NCBI GenBank assembly: GCA_036504035.1
Contig: DASXVV010000006.1
Coordinates: 442,793-506,792 of the forward strand
Direction: 5' to 3'
DNA length: 64,000 nt
Source of the DNA: Candidatus Deferrimicrobiaceae bacterium
Lineage (GTDB): Bacteria > Desulfobacterota > Deferrimicrobia > Deferrimicrobiales > Deferrimicrobiaceae
Shown: one piece after another, positions 1-11,916 of the stretch
Numbering within the stretch: the first letter of the stretch is position 1
How the letters are laid out: the number at the start of each line of letters is the position of its first letter
The notes under the pieces: model-generated
What the model saw: the letters and a program-made list of their open reading frames with translations, nothing else
The model's database searches: none
Told to the model about the DNA's origin: nothing
Translations under genes and position numbers: made by a program

Positions 1-2833
<2,833 letters not shown>

Positions 2834-2834
<1 letters not shown>

Positions 2835-3751
2835 CAATCGCGGGGGATCCGGATCATCGCCTCGAGCGCCAGGACGGCCTTCTCGCGGATGTCGGCCGGC
2901 ACGGTCACGGACGGGGAGAGGGTAACGAGCGACGCGCGGACGTCCTCGAGCGTGGTCAGCTTCATGTTGGGGCAGACGAGCACGCGGGAAGCCAGGTGGA
3001 ACGCCTTGCCCGGGTTATCGCGGCGCAGCTTGTAGAGGATTCCCATCTCGGTGCCGATGATGAATTCTTTCGCCGGCGACTTCGCGCACCAGGAATACAT
3101 CCCGGCGGTGGACAGCACCGCGTCGGCCATCGCGACCACCTCGGGCCGGCACTCGGGATGGACCACCACCGGCGCGCCCGGATGCGCCGCCCGTGCCAAC
3201 TCGATGTCGGCCGGCGTCAGCCGCTCGTGCGTCGGGCAGTAGCCGTCCCACCACGAGAGTTTCCGCCCGGTCTTTTCGGCTGCGTACTGCGCGAGGTTCC
3301 GGTCGGGGACCATGAAGATATCGCGGTCTTCCGGGATGGAGCGGACGACGTTGACCACGTTGCCCGAGGTGCAGCAGATGTCGGACTCGGCCTTTACGTC
3401 GGCCGACGAGTTGACGTAGGTGACCACGACGGCCCCGGGGTGTTCCGCCCGCCAGGCGCGAAGCGCTTCGGCCGTGACCATGTCGGCCATCGGGCAGCCG
3501 GCGTCGATGCGCGGCAGCAGCACCGTTTTTTGCGGGGCGAGGATGAAGGCGCTCTCGGCCATGAAGTGGACGCCGCAGAAGACGATCACGTCGGCCGCAG
3601 ACTTCGCCGCCTCCTGCGAGAGCGCCAGCGAGTCACCGGTGATGTCGGCGATCTCCTGGATCTCGTCCCGCTGGTAATTGTGCGCCAGCAGCACCGCGTT
3701 GCGATCCTTCAAGAGGCGGCGGATGTCCGCCTTGAGCGCTTCCTGTTCCAT
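2834..3751 (-). CDS. nadA: Quinolinate synthase NadA
   Basis: NadA condenses iminoaspartate with dihydroxyacetone phosphate to quinolinate, the pyridine precursor of NAD, using a [4Fe-4S] cluster. Visible hallmarks are [10 protein letters not shown] near the N-terminus, DIAGCP-type [27 protein letters not shown] and the C-terminal VCPNMK; the cysteines in GCPM, HPEC and VCPN match the three cluster ligands of the family. I chose the ATG at 3751 ([14 protein letters not shown]), which gives 305 residues and the usual family N-terminus. A TTG at 3796 in the same frame would add 15 residues without family resemblance. The stop overlaps the mfd start by one base. No nadB or nadC is adjacent in this window. 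Confidence 0.95.
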
Positions 3752-3945
3752 CCCCGGGACGTTCTCCTCAAACGTAGTATTCGGTTCAAACGACAAGAGC
3801 CGGGAGGCGTTGATCCGCGCCCCCCGGCTTGCCGGTTGCCTATGCCCTTAATATATCATCCCTGCCGGCGGAAGGTCCGCCGCGCCCGGGCCCGCCTACT
3901 TCTCGACTTGCCTACGCCTCTTGGACGGCGGGGGGCGCAGGATAA

Positions 3946-4548
3946 TCAAACCAGGCTCGCTGCGTGCATCTCCTTCAGGCGTTCGTAGTCCGCCGGCGTG
4001 TCCATGTCCAGGATTACGCCCGCGTCCGGAACGTCCAGCAACCGCACCCGGCCGGCATCCCGCCCGACCACGTCCCGCAAGGTCGAAAGACCCGACAGCT
4101 CCTCGATGACCGGGCGCGGGAACAGCGTCGGGTGGCCTTTCCGGCCTGCGTGGACGGGGATCACGATCCGGCCCGGGTCGGCGTAGTACGCGGCGCAGAT
4201 CGTGCGGATCGTCTTGGGCGCGACCAGCGGGTGGTCGGCGAGGCAGATCATCACCGCCCGTGTGGACGGGTCGATCGCGACCAGCCCGGACCGGACCGAT
4301 CCGGCCATGTCGCTTTCGGGGTCGCGGTTGCGAACCACCGTCACGCCCAGCGGCGCGACCGTCGCGGCGACCGCCTCGCCGTCGGGCGCGGCGACGACGA
4401 CCGTCACCTGCTCGATCCCGGCCTCTCGCAGGGCGCGGATGCAGCGGACAACCGCGGGAACGTCACCCAGCGGCAGGAGCGGCTTGCAACGCCCCATCCG
4501 CCGCGAAGCTCCCGCGGCGAGCAGGATCGCCTGTACGCCCGGCACCAT
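3946..4548 (-). CDS. mocA: MocA-like molybdenum cofactor cytidylyltransferase
   Basis: This 200-residue protein is a MobA/GlmU-type nucleotidyltransferase. The N-terminal signature ILLAAGASRRMGRCKPLLPL binds the nucleotide, and VMICLADHPLV carries the metal-binding acidic residue region. Members next to xdhC usually transfer CMP to molybdopterin to form the dinucleotide cofactor used by molybdenum hydroxylases, and this context fits exactly: xdhC and the two hydroxylase subunits lie directly upstream. Two consecutive ATGs (4551 and 4548) follow an AGGAGG; the second has the better spacing. The first roughly 85 bases overlap the 3' end of xdhC in another frame, so the genes are tightly coupled. 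The purine specificity (CMP versus GMP) is inferred from context. Confidence 0.85.
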   Translation of the reverse strand: MVPGVQAILLAAGASRRMGRCKPLLPLGDVPAVVRCIRALREAGIEQVTVVVAAPDGEAVAATVAPLGVTVVRNRDPESDMAGSVRSGLVAIDPSTRAVMICLADHPLVAPKTIRTICAAYYADPGRIVIPVHAGRKGHPTLFPRPVIEELSGLSTLRDVVGRDAGRVRLLDVPDAGVILDMDTPADYERLKEMHAASLV

Positions 4549-5314
4549 CATTTTCCCTCCTGGCCTCGATGAGCTGCGCCACGATGCTCGCCGCGATCTC
4601 CGCCGGCGTCTCCGCGCCGATCGGCAATCCGACCGGCATGACGATCCGGTGCGTGTCCGACGCGGGGAATCCCTCCTCGGCGAGCGTGCGCAACAGTGCT
4701 TCCCGCTTCCGGGCGCTGCCGACGACGCCCACGTACGCGGCCGGCGTGGCCAGCGCGGCCCGGACCGCCTCGAAATCACTCCGGTGATCCGTCGTCGCGA
4801 CGACGATGAACGTCCCCGCGTCCACCGGAACTTTCGAGAGCGCGAACGCGGGATCGCCCACGATCGTTTCCTCCGCCTGGGGAACCCGTTCGCGGGAAGC
4901 GTATTCGGGACGCGCATCGGTCACCGTCACCCGGAAGCCCGCCAGACCGGCCGCGGCGGCCAGCGCCTGCCCCACGTGTCCGGCGCCGAAGACGAGCAGC
5001 CGGGGGGCGCACAAAACCGGCTCGACATAGACGAGGAGACTTCCGCCGCAGACGAAGCCGTGCGCCTCGGTCAGGGTGAAGCTCAGCATGCGGGGGCGGC
5101 CCGTCGCGAGGATCTCGCGCGCCGCGTCGATCGTTTCCGCCTCGACCCGCCCGCCGCCGACCGTCCCCAGGATCGAGCCATCGGCATGGACGAGCATCTT
5201 CGCCCCCGCCTTCCTCGGCGCAGAGCCGGAGGTCTCGACGACCGTCGCCAGCGCGGTGGGCAATCCCTCGCGCGTCGACTGGAGGAGCGCCTCGTAAAGC
5301 CGGAGATCGTCCAT
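4463..5314 (-). CDS. xdhC: XdhC family molybdenum cofactor insertion chaperone
   Basis: XdhC proteins bind the molybdenum cofactor, protect its sulfurated form and hand it to xanthine-dehydrogenase-family enzymes. The 283-residue product has the N-terminal XdhC/CoxI domain (TVVETSGSAPRKAGAKMLV, then GTVGGGRVEAE with the conserved glycine run) and a C-terminal Rossmann domain beginning LLVFGAGHVGQAL near residue 107. VGVVGSARKREALLRTLAEEG and PVGLPIGAETPAEIAASI are typical of the C-terminal half. It lies 12 bases after iorB and overlaps mocA, as part of a four-gene leftward operon. The last 30 residues are low-complexity and lie in the overlap with mocA. Confidence 0.93.
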   Translation of the reverse strand: MDDLRLYEALLQSTREGLPTALATVVETSGSAPRKAGAKMLVHADGSILGTVGGGRVEAETIDAAREILATGRPRMLSFTLTEAHGFVCGGSLLVYVEPVLCAPRLLVFGAGHVGQALAAAAGLAGFRVTVTDARPEYASRERVPQAEETIVGDPAFALSKVPVDAGTFIVVATTDHRSDFEAVRAALATPAAYVGVVGSARKREALLRTLAEEGFPASDTHRIVMPVGLPIGAETPAEIAASIVAQLIEARRENDGAGRTGDPARRGSFAADGALQAAPAAG

Positions 5315-5326
5315 CCTCTTTGCCTC

Positions 5327-7501
5327 CTACGCCTGACGCCGGGCGGCGCGGATCGCGTCGCCCGTCAGCGGGAGCGTCCGCAGGCGGATGCCTATGGCCG
5401 CGAACAGCGCATTGGCGACCGCCGGAGCCACGGGCGGAACCCCCGGCTCACCCACGCCTCCGGGCGCTTCCGTGCTCGGAACGATGTGCACCTCGACCCG
5501 GGGCGCCTCGTGCATCCGGAGGACCGGGTAGTCGTCGAAGCTGCCCTGCTCCACCCGGCCTTTCTTGAGCGTGATGGCCCCGTAGAGCGCGGCTGACAGG
5601 CCGAAGGCCACCCCGGATTCCATCTGCGCCTCGATGATGCCGGGATTGACCACCTCGCCGCAATCGATCGCGGTCACGACCCGGAGGACGCGCAGCTCGC
5701 CGTCGGCGTCCACCGAGACCTCGGCGACGTGCGCGATGAAACTTCCGAACGATTCGTGGACGGCGATCCCGCGCCCCCCCCCCTTGGCCATCGGCTTGCC
5801 CCACCCGGCTTTTTGGGCCGCAAGCTCGAGCACGCCCCGATGGCGGGAGCCGGGCGGGAGCAGCGACAGGCGGAACGCGAGCGGATCTTTCCCGGCGGCC
5901 CCGGCCACCTCGTCGAGAAAGCTTTCGACGACGAAGGCATTGTGGGAGTGCCCCACGGAGCGCCACCAGAGCACAGGAACCCCGTTCCGGGTCGAATGCA
6001 GGTCGACCTGGAGGTTCGGCACCTCGTAGGGGAGTTCCTTCGCCCCTTCGACGGAGGTCTCGTCGATCCAGTCCTTGCCCGGGTCCGGCATGAACGGGGT
6101 CCCGCCCAGGATCGACTGCCCGACGATCGTATGCGTCCAGGAGACCGGCTTCCCCGCAGCGTCGAGCCCCGCGGCGATCCGGTCGCGCCACATGGGTCGA
6201 TAGAATCCGCCCCGCATATCATCCTCCCGCGTCCACACCACCTTTACAGGCGCATTTGCGCCTTTCGCGACGTGTACCGCCTCGGAGACGAAATCGGAGG
6301 CGGGATTGGCCCGACGGCCGAAGCCGCCACCCAGGAGCGTTGTGTGGAGCTTGACCTGTTCTTTGGAGAGGCCCGAGATGCGCGCCGCGGCGTCGCGATC
6401 CCACGTCTGCGCCTGCGACCCGGTCCGGATCTCGCAACTGTCTTTCCGGAGATCGACGAAGCAGTTGAGTGGCTCCATGGGGGCATGCGCCAGGTACGGC
6501 ACCTCGTATTCCGAGACGATCCGTTTCGCTGCGCGAGGGAACGCCTGCGCCGGGTCGCCCTCCTTCCGGGCGACGACGCCGGGCTTCTCCGCCAGCCTCC
6601 GGTATTCCTCCCGCATCCCGCCGGTCGACAGCGTCGCCCCCGCCCCCTCGTCCCACGTCACGTCGAGCGCCTCCCGCCCCTTGTTCGCCGAGAAGAAATC
6701 GACCGCGACGACCGCGACGCCCGACGGGATCCGAAAAACCTCCTTTACGCCGGGGAAGGCTTTCGCCCGTGTCGCGTCGACCCGAACGACCTTGCCGCCG
6801 AAGACCGGCGGGCGGGCGACGACGGCGGTCAGCATCCCGGCAGCGGAAACGTCGAGACCGAACTGCGCCTTCCCCGACACCTTGTCCGGAGAATCCAGCC
6901 GGGCGATCCTTTTTCCGAGCAACGTCCGCTCGCCACGCGCCTTGAGCCGGACCTCCTTCGGGACAGGCACTTCCGCCGCCGCCTCGGCCAGCGCGCCGTA
7001 GGCGAGCGACCGGCCGTCGTCGTGAAGGACCCGGCCGTTCACGGCCCGGCAGTGCGAACGGTCCGTTTTCCACGTTTCCGCAGCGGTGCTGACGAGCATT
7101 TCCCGCGCCGTGGCGCCGGCCATCGAGAGCCGTTCCCACTCGGTCCGGACGCTGGTGCTGCCGCCGGTCACCTGCGTGCCGTACTTGGCGTGGTTATAGG
7201 CGGGATCGACCGGGGCGGGCTCGACGTGCACCGACTTCCAGTCGCACATGAGCTCCTCGGCCACGAGCATGGGGAGGCTGGTGTAGACGCCTTGCCCCAT
7301 TTCGGACTTGTTGACCACGATCGTCACGACATCGTCCGCGCCGATGCGAAGGAAGGCGTTAGGGGCAAACAGTGCCGGGAGTGCCTTTGCTCCTTCGGAA
7401 GCCCCCGGAAAGGGAAGCCGGAATCCGAGCACGAGACCGCCCCCGAGGGCAAGGCCGGTCTTCAGCAGATCACGCCGGGAGAGGGAGACGATGCCGGTCA
7501 T
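5327..7501 (-). CDS. iorB: Molybdenum hydroxylase large subunit (isoquinoline 1-oxidoreductase beta-like)
   Basis: This is the molybdopterin-binding subunit of a two-subunit periplasmic hydroxylase/aldehyde oxidoreductase of the IorAB type. The protein (724 residues) starts [20 protein letters not shown]: a twin-arginine signal peptide, indicating export of the folded enzyme. Family features include [17 protein letters not shown], the linker [32 protein letters not shown] and [20 protein letters not shown] with the conserved catalytic glutamate near the C-terminus. The ATG at 7501 overlaps the iorA stop (ATGA), which is the basis for choosing it over a longer open frame. The substrate is unknown; relatives act on N-heterocycles or aldehydes. 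An electron acceptor cytochrome is not encoded next to it. Confidence 0.9.
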   Translation of the reverse strand: MTGIVSLSRRDLLKTGLALGGGLVLGFRLPFPGASEGAKALPALFAPNAFLRIGADDVVTIVVNKSEMGQGVYTSLPMLVAEELMCDWKSVHVEPAPVDPAYNHAKYGTQVTGGSTSVRTEWERLSMAGATAREMLVSTAAETWKTDRSHCRAVNGRVLHDDGRSLAYGALAEAAAEVPVPKEVRLKARGERTLLGKRIARLDSPDKVSGKAQFGLDVSAAGMLTAVVARPPVFGGKVVRVDATRAKAFPGVKEVFRIPSGVAVVAVDFFSANKGREALDVTWDEGAGATLSTGGMREEYRRLAEKPGVVARKEGDPAQAFPRAAKRIVSEYEVPYLAHAPMEPLNCFVDLRKDSCEIRTGSQAQTWDRDAAARISGLSKEQVKLHTTLLGGGFGRRANPASDFVSEAVHVAKGANAPVKVVWTREDDMRGGFYRPMWRDRIAAGLDAAGKPVSWTHTIVGQSILGGTPFMPDPGKDWIDETSVEGAKELPYEVPNLQVDLHSTRNGVPVLWWRSVGHSHNAFVVESFLDEVAGAAGKDPLAFRLSLLPPGSRHRGVLELAAQKAGWGKPMAKGGGRGIAVHESFGSFIAHVAEVSVDADGELRVLRVVTAIDCGEVVNPGIIEAQMESGVAFGLSAALYGAITLKKGRVEQGSFDDYPVLRMHEAPRVEVHIVPSTEAPGGVGEPGVPPVAPAVANALFAAIGIRLRTLPLTGDAIRAARRQA

Positions 7502-7962
7502 GCCGCACCTCCCCGCCCCGCCTTGCCTGCGGCGCGCCGGATCGCCTTCCGGATCCGCGGGTAGGTCCCGCAGCGGCACAGGTTCGGATCCATCCCCGCG
7601 TCGATCTCGGCGTCGCCCGGGTCCGGGTGTTCCGCGAGCAGCGCGGCCGCCCGCATGATCTGTCCCGGCTGGCAGTAGCCGCACTGGGACACCTCCTCCG
7701 CGATCCACGCCTGCTTGACGGGGTGATCCTCGGCGATCCCCTCGATGGTCGTGATCTTCCGTTCGCCCACGTCCCCCACTGCGACCTGGCAGGAGAACTC
7801 GGCCTTGCCGTCGATGTGGACCGTGCAGGCGCCGCACAACCCCTCGCCGCAGCCGAACTTGGTCCCGGTCAGGTGGAGGTGGTCCCGGAGGACCCAAAGG
7901 AGTGGAACATCGGGCGAGACGTCGGCCTGGTGCCGTTTTCCGTTGATCGTCAGAGGAATCAT
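7498..7962 (-). CDS. iorA: Molybdenum hydroxylase [2Fe-2S] small subunit
   Basis: Small iron-sulfur subunit of the IorAB-type hydroxylase (154 residues). It carries the plant-ferredoxin-type cluster ([18 protein letters not shown]) and a second all-helical cluster domain ([11 protein letters not shown] ... [13 protein letters not shown]). It passes electrons from the molybdenum centre of IorB to an external acceptor. The start at 7962 is preceded by AAGGAGG at good spacing; an in-frame start at 8019 has no such site and adds a tail unlike the family. There is no signal peptide, so export is expected by hitch-hiking with the Tat-bearing IorB. It is the first gene of the leftward iorA-iorB-xdhC-mocA operon and is divergent from the aldo/keto reductase. 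Confidence 0.92.
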   Translation of the reverse strand: MIPLTINGKRHQADVSPDVPLLWVLRDHLHLTGTKFGCGEGLCGACTVHIDGKAEFSCQVAVGDVGERKITTIEGIAEDHPVKQAWIAEEVSQCGYCQPGQIMRAAALLAEHPDPGDAEIDAGMDPNLCRCGTYPRIRKAIRRAAGKAGRGGAA

Positions 7963-8129
7963 CTGGACCTCCTTATCCGGACGACGGGTTGAATTTCGGG
8001 ATACCGGAACAATATACATTCATCCGACGTTTCCGGCACACGCGAATTCTCTTGCACCCGCGCGCCGACCCCGAGCGTCCAAAGGAGCGAGGAAGCGGTG
8101 CACCGACAGGGCGCTTTCGGGAGGCAACC

Positions 8130-9110
8130 ATGATCAGGCGCAAGCTGGGAGATTCCGGGATCGAGGTTTCTCCACTGGCATTCGGCGGAAACGTGTTCGG
8201 CTGGACGCTCGACGAGTCGGCGTCCTTCCGGATGCTCGACGCGTTCGTGGACGAAGGGTTCGACCTGGTCGACACCGCGGACGTCTATTCGAGGTGGGCG
8301 CCGGGCAACAGCGGCGGCGAATCGGAAACCATCATCGGCAAATGGCTCCGGAAAAGCGGCAACCGGAACCGGATCGTCCTCGCCACCAAGGTCGGCATGG
8401 AAATGGGACCGGGGCAGAAAGGCCTCTCGCGCGGCTACATCCTGCGCGCCGTCGAGGATTCCCTCCGGCGGCTGGGAACCGACCGGATCGACCTGTACCA
8501 GGCGCATCTCGACGATCCGGAAACGCCGATCGAGGAAACGCTCGACGCCTTCGGCATGCTGGTCCGGCAGGGGAAGGTGCGCGCCATCGGCGCCTCGAAC
8601 TACACGGGAGAACGGCTCTCGGCCGCCCTCGAGGCCGCACGTGCCGAGGGGACGCTTCCCGCCTATGCCACGCTGCAGCCGCTCTACAACCTGTACGACC
8701 GTGCGGGATTCGAGACGGATCTTGCCCCGGTCTGCACGCGGGAAGGGCTCGGCGTCATCACCTTCTATTCGCTGGCGAGCGGCTTCCTGGCGGGCAAGTA
8801 CCGGTCCGAGAAGGACCTGGCCGGGCACGCCCGCGCCGAGAGTGTCCGGAAATACCTGGATGCGCGCGGCCTTCGGATCCTCGAAGCGCTGGACCGGGTG
8901 GCGAACCACTACGCGGCGCCACCCGCGACGATCGCCCTCGCGTGGCTGATGGCGCGGCCGGGCGTCACGGCGCCGATCGCGAGCGCCACGAACCTGGACC
9001 AGCTTCACGACCTGGTGGCGGCCACGCGCATCACGCTCGACGAGAACGCGACGGCGCTTCTGGACCAGGCGAGCGACTATTCCACCGCTACTTCACCGCC
9101 CCCATCGTGA
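8130..9110 (+). CDS. Aldo/keto reductase
   Basis: NAD(P)H-dependent reductase of the AKR superfamily, 326 residues, (beta/alpha)8 barrel. The catalytic tetrad can be seen: Asp and Tyr in VDTADVYS, Lys in VLATKVGM, His in YQAHLDD. The N-terminus RKLGDSGIEVSPLAFGGNVFGW is typical of the YajO/IolS-like subgroup. The ATG at 8130 follows GGGAGGC; an upstream in-frame start at 7989 lacks a ribosome binding site. Its end overlaps the end of the convergent ABC permease by 23 bases. The physiological substrate cannot be told from sequence. The divergent spacer of about 167 bases with the molybdenum hydroxylase operon could hold a shared regulatory region, but I see no clear operator. Confidence 0.92.
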   Translation: MIRRKLGDSGIEVSPLAFGGNVFGWTLDESASFRMLDAFVDEGFDLVDTADVYSRWAPGNSGGESETIIGKWLRKSGNRNRIVLATKVGMEMGPGQKGLSRGYILRAVEDSLRRLGTDRIDLYQAHLDDPETPIEETLDAFGMLVRQGKVRAIGASNYTGERLSAALEAARAEGTLPAYATLQPLYNLYDRAGFETDLAPVCTREGLGVITFYSLASGFLAGKYRSEKDLAGHARAESVRKYLDARGLRILEALDRVANHYAAPPATIALAWLMARPGVTAPIASATNLDQLHDLVAATRITLDENATALLDQASDYSTATSPPPS

Positions 9111-9930
9111 AGCCGGAGACGAACCGGTCGAGGAAGAAAGTGTAGACGACCGCGACCGGGATGCTCGCGATCAGCGCGCCCGCCATCAGCGGACCCCACT
9201 GGAACACATCCCCGCGCACCAGTTCGGTCGGCACCCCGATCGACACCGTCTTGGCCGCCGAGTCCGAGATGAAGGTCAGCGCGTAGATGAACTCGTGCAT
9301 CGACAGCGTGAACGAGAAGACCACCACCGTCAGGAGTCCCGAGATCGAAAGCGGGAGCACGACCCGGACCAGCGCCCCCAGGCGGGAAAGGCCGTCCACC
9401 ATCGCCTGCTCCTCGATGTCGCGGGGAATCGCTTTGAAGAACCCCATCAGCAGCCAGGTGCAGAACGGAATCGTGAAGGTCGGGTAGACCAGGATCAGCG
9501 ACCAGAGCGAGTTCTGGAGCCCCCAGTCGGCCGTGAAGCGCGAAAGCGGGATGAACAGGATCGTCGGCGGGACGAGATAGGTGAGAAAGATGCCGATCCC
9601 CAATATTTCGCCCCACCGTCTCGCCCAGCGCGCGAGGCTGTAGGCCGCAGGAACCGCCAGCAGCAGCGTGACGGCCGCGACGGCCGCCCCGACCAGGAAG
9701 GTGTTCGACAGGTAGGTCAGGAAATGCGTCTCGGACAGCAACGTCCGCAGGTGGGAAAGCGTCGGCGGCTCGTTGAAGATGAAGGGGTTGTTCGCCGGGG
9801 CGTACAGGTCGTGGTCGCGCTTGAACGTCGCGATCACCATCCAGTAGAAGGGGAACGCGCTGAACGTGACGAACAGGAGAAGCCGGGCGTAGAGCCCGCC
9901 GCGCTCCAGATTTTTCCGGATTCCGCCCAT
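9088..9930 (-). CDS. Carbohydrate-type ABC transporter permease (MalG/UgpE-like)
   Basis: Inner-membrane permease, 280 residues with six hydrophobic segments; the first is LYARLLLFVTFSAFPFYWM. The cytoplasmic EAA-type loop that docks on the ATPase is seen as EEQAMVDGLSRLGALVRVVLP. This order of features fits the MalG/UgpE half of a CUT1-type importer. It is the last gene of a four-gene leftward operon and starts three bases after the partner permease. The C-terminal end overlaps the convergent aldo/keto reductase. Substrate is not predictable; sugars, polyols or glycerol-3-phosphate are the usual cargo. Confidence 0.92.
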   Translation of the reverse strand: MGGIRKNLERGGLYARLLLFVTFSAFPFYWMVIATFKRDHDLYAPANNPFIFNEPPTLSHLRTLLSETHFLTYLSNTFLVGAAVAAVTLLLAVPAAYSLARWARRWGEILGIGIFLTYLVPPTILFIPLSRFTADWGLQNSLWSLILVYPTFTIPFCTWLLMGFFKAIPRDIEEQAMVDGLSRLGALVRVVLPLSISGLLTVVVFSFTLSMHEFIYALTFISDSAAKTVSIGVPTELVRGDVFQWGPLMAGALIASIPVAVVYTFFLDRFVSGFTMGAVK

Positions 9931-9932
9931 CT

Positions 9933-10862
9933 TCAGGTCACCTCGGCGCGCCGCGCCATCCGGAGGAGCAGGGCGGCGATAGCCGCCAGCACGGGGAACA
10001 TGAACAGCGAGATGGCCGCCCCCTGGGCGAGGTCGCCGCCCTCGATCCCCTTGAAGAAGGTCCAGGTCGAAAGCACCTGCGTGGCGTTGACGGGCCCTCC
10101 GCGCGTCAGGACGTAGACGACCGTCATGTCGGTGAAGGTGAAGACGATGCCGAACAGGAAGGCGATGGCGACGATCGGCAGCGTCAGCGGGATGGTGATC
10201 CAGACCGACTTCCGCCACCCGTGCGCCCCGTCGATCTCCGCCGCCTCGAGGATCTCGCCCGGGATGGCGGAAAGACCCGCGAGCTGGATCACGGTCGCCA
10301 GCGGCAGGAGCCGCCAGACGTGGACGATCACGACCGACGCCATCGCCAGCGTCGGGCGGCCGAGCCAGTAGATGTTCGACATCGCCCCGAAGAGGTCGCC
10401 CGGCTTGCCCAGGAGCCCCGCCCGGCGGTACAGCCAGTCGAAGGGGCTGTAGATCGAGTCGTACATCCAGAGCCAGCCAATCGCGCCGAGGGCGATCGGC
10501 GCCGTCCACGGCAGCATGACCAGGAAGCGGACCGCCCATTTCCCCCGGAAAGGCGTTGCGAGCGCCGACGCGAGCAACCGGGACAGGACGATCACGATCG
10601 ACTGCGACAGCAGCGCGAAGACGAAGGTGTTTTTCAGGGCAAGCCGGAACACCGGATCGGCCAGCGCCGCCCTGAAATTGACCAGCCCCGCGTAGTGGTG
10701 GGAAGGGTCGCCCGTCGTCGCGTCGCTCAGGCTGTAGAGGACCGCCATGACGAGCGGGACGCCGATCATCGCGGCGATGTACGCCACCGCCGGGGCGATC
10801 AGGATCGCGGCGAGCATCCCCGTCCGGTCGCTGATCCCTCCCCGCTCCTCCGGACCGGTCAC
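9933..10862 (-). CDS. Carbohydrate-type ABC transporter permease (MalF/UgpA-like)
   Basis: Inner-membrane permease of 309 residues with an N-terminal segment LAAILIAPAVAYIAAMIGVP and the usual six-helix core. The EAA loop reads EILEAAEIDGAHGWRKSVWITIPLTLP, the hallmark of the MalF/UgpA partner. The start is a GTG whose last bases overlap the stop of the ATPase gene (GTGA). Short N-terminus, so it is closer to UgpA than to the long MalF of enteric bacteria. It would pair with the downstream permease to form the translocation channel for the operon's binding protein. Confidence 0.92.
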   Translation of the reverse strand: MTGPEERGGISDRTGMLAAILIAPAVAYIAAMIGVPLVMAVLYSLSDATTGDPSHHYAGLVNFRAALADPVFRLALKNTFVFALLSQSIVIVLSRLLASALATPFRGKWAVRFLVMLPWTAPIALGAIGWLWMYDSIYSPFDWLYRRAGLLGKPGDLFGAMSNIYWLGRPTLAMASVVIVHVWRLLPLATVIQLAGLSAIPGEILEAAEIDGAHGWRKSVWITIPLTLPIVAIAFLFGIVFTFTDMTVVYVLTRGGPVNATQVLSTWTFFKGIEGGDLAQGAAISLFMFPVLAAIAALLLRMARRAEVT

Positions 10863-11890
10863 GACGACACTCCCTCCGACCGAAGGCCCGTCGCCGGGTC
10901 GAAGAAGCGGAGGTCGGAACGGGCCACATGAAACGGATAGGCGCGCCCCATCTCGACTGCAATGCCCAAGTTGGCGGGAATCCGGGACACCACCCGCTCA
11001 CCCGCGCTCCCCTCGCCCAGCGTCCCGTAGACCAGCCGTTCGGCCCCAAGATCCTCGATCCAGGTCACATCGAGGGACCAGGTGACGGCGTCTGGCGGGA
11101 TGTGCCCCGCGGCGGCGGGCAGAAACCGTTCCGGGCGGAAACCGACCAGCCGGTCTCCCTGGAGAACGAGATTCATGGGAGGGGACCCGAGAAATCCCGC
11201 CACGAAGATGTCGGCCGGGCGGTCGTAAATCTCCAGCGGCCGGCCCACCTGCCGGATCTTGCCCTGGCTCATCACCACGATCCGGTCGCCCAGCCCCATG
11301 GCTTCGACCTGGTCGTGGGTGACGTAGATCGTGGTGACGCCGATCCGACGCTGGAACTGCCGCAGCTCTTCCCGGGCGGAAACGCGCAGCTTGGCGTCGA
11401 GGTTCGAGAGCGGTTCGTCGAGCAGGAACACGCTCGGGTTGCGCACCACGGCGCGCGCGAGCGCCACGCGCTGCCGCTCGCCCCCCGACAGCTCCCTCGG
11501 CTTCCGGTCGAGCAGCCGGCCGATGCCGAACATGCCCGCCGCCGCCTCGACCTTTCCGGCGATCGCCTTTTTCTCGAAATGGCGCATCCGCAGCGGAAAG
11601 CCGATGTTCTCGCGGACCGTCATGTGCGGGTAGAGCGCATAACTCTGGAACACCATGGCGACGTTCCGGAGGCGGGGGGGAAGGTCGTTCACCAGGCGAT
11701 CGTCGATCAGGACGTCGCCCCAGGAAGGCTCCTCGATCCCCGCGATCAGCCGCAGGAGCGTGGTCTTGCCGCAGCCGGACGGCCCGAGAAGGACCAGGAA
11801 CTCGCCCTCGGCGGCCGACAGGTCCACGCCGTCCACCGCCCGGACTCCGTCGAACTGTTTCGAAAGCCCCCGCGCCTCGACCCGCGCCAT
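10859..11890 (-). CDS. ABC transporter ATPase of the MalK/UgpC family
   Basis: Cytoplasmic ATPase powering the importer, 343 residues. Walker A GPSGCGKTTLLRLIAG is near residue 40, the Q-loop is in FQSYALYPHMTV, the ABC signature is ELSGGERQRVALARA, Walker B is VFLLDEPLSNLD, and the switch histidine is in YVTHDQVEAM. After about residue 240 comes a MalK/UgpC-type regulatory OB-fold region (VGFRPERFLP). The ATG at 11890 was chosen because the family start MARVEARGLSKQFDG begins here, although the open frame extends far upstream as a shadow of the binding protein gene. Confidence 0.95.
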   Translation of the reverse strand: MARVEARGLSKQFDGVRAVDGVDLSAAEGEFLVLLGPSGCGKTTLLRLIAGIEEPSWGDVLIDDRLVNDLPPRLRNVAMVFQSYALYPHMTVRENIGFPLRMRHFEKKAIAGKVEAAAGMFGIGRLLDRKPRELSGGERQRVALARAVVRNPSVFLLDEPLSNLDAKLRVSAREELRQFQRRIGVTTIYVTHDQVEAMGLGDRIVVMSQGKIRQVGRPLEIYDRPADIFVAGFLGSPPMNLVLQGDRLVGFRPERFLPAAAGHIPPDAVTWSLDVTWIEDLGAERLVYGTLGEGSAGERVVSRIPANLGIAVEMGRAYPFHVARSDLRFFDPATGLRSEGVSS

Positions 11891-11916
11891 CGATCCGCCT
11901 CCCGCCCGTTGGACCC

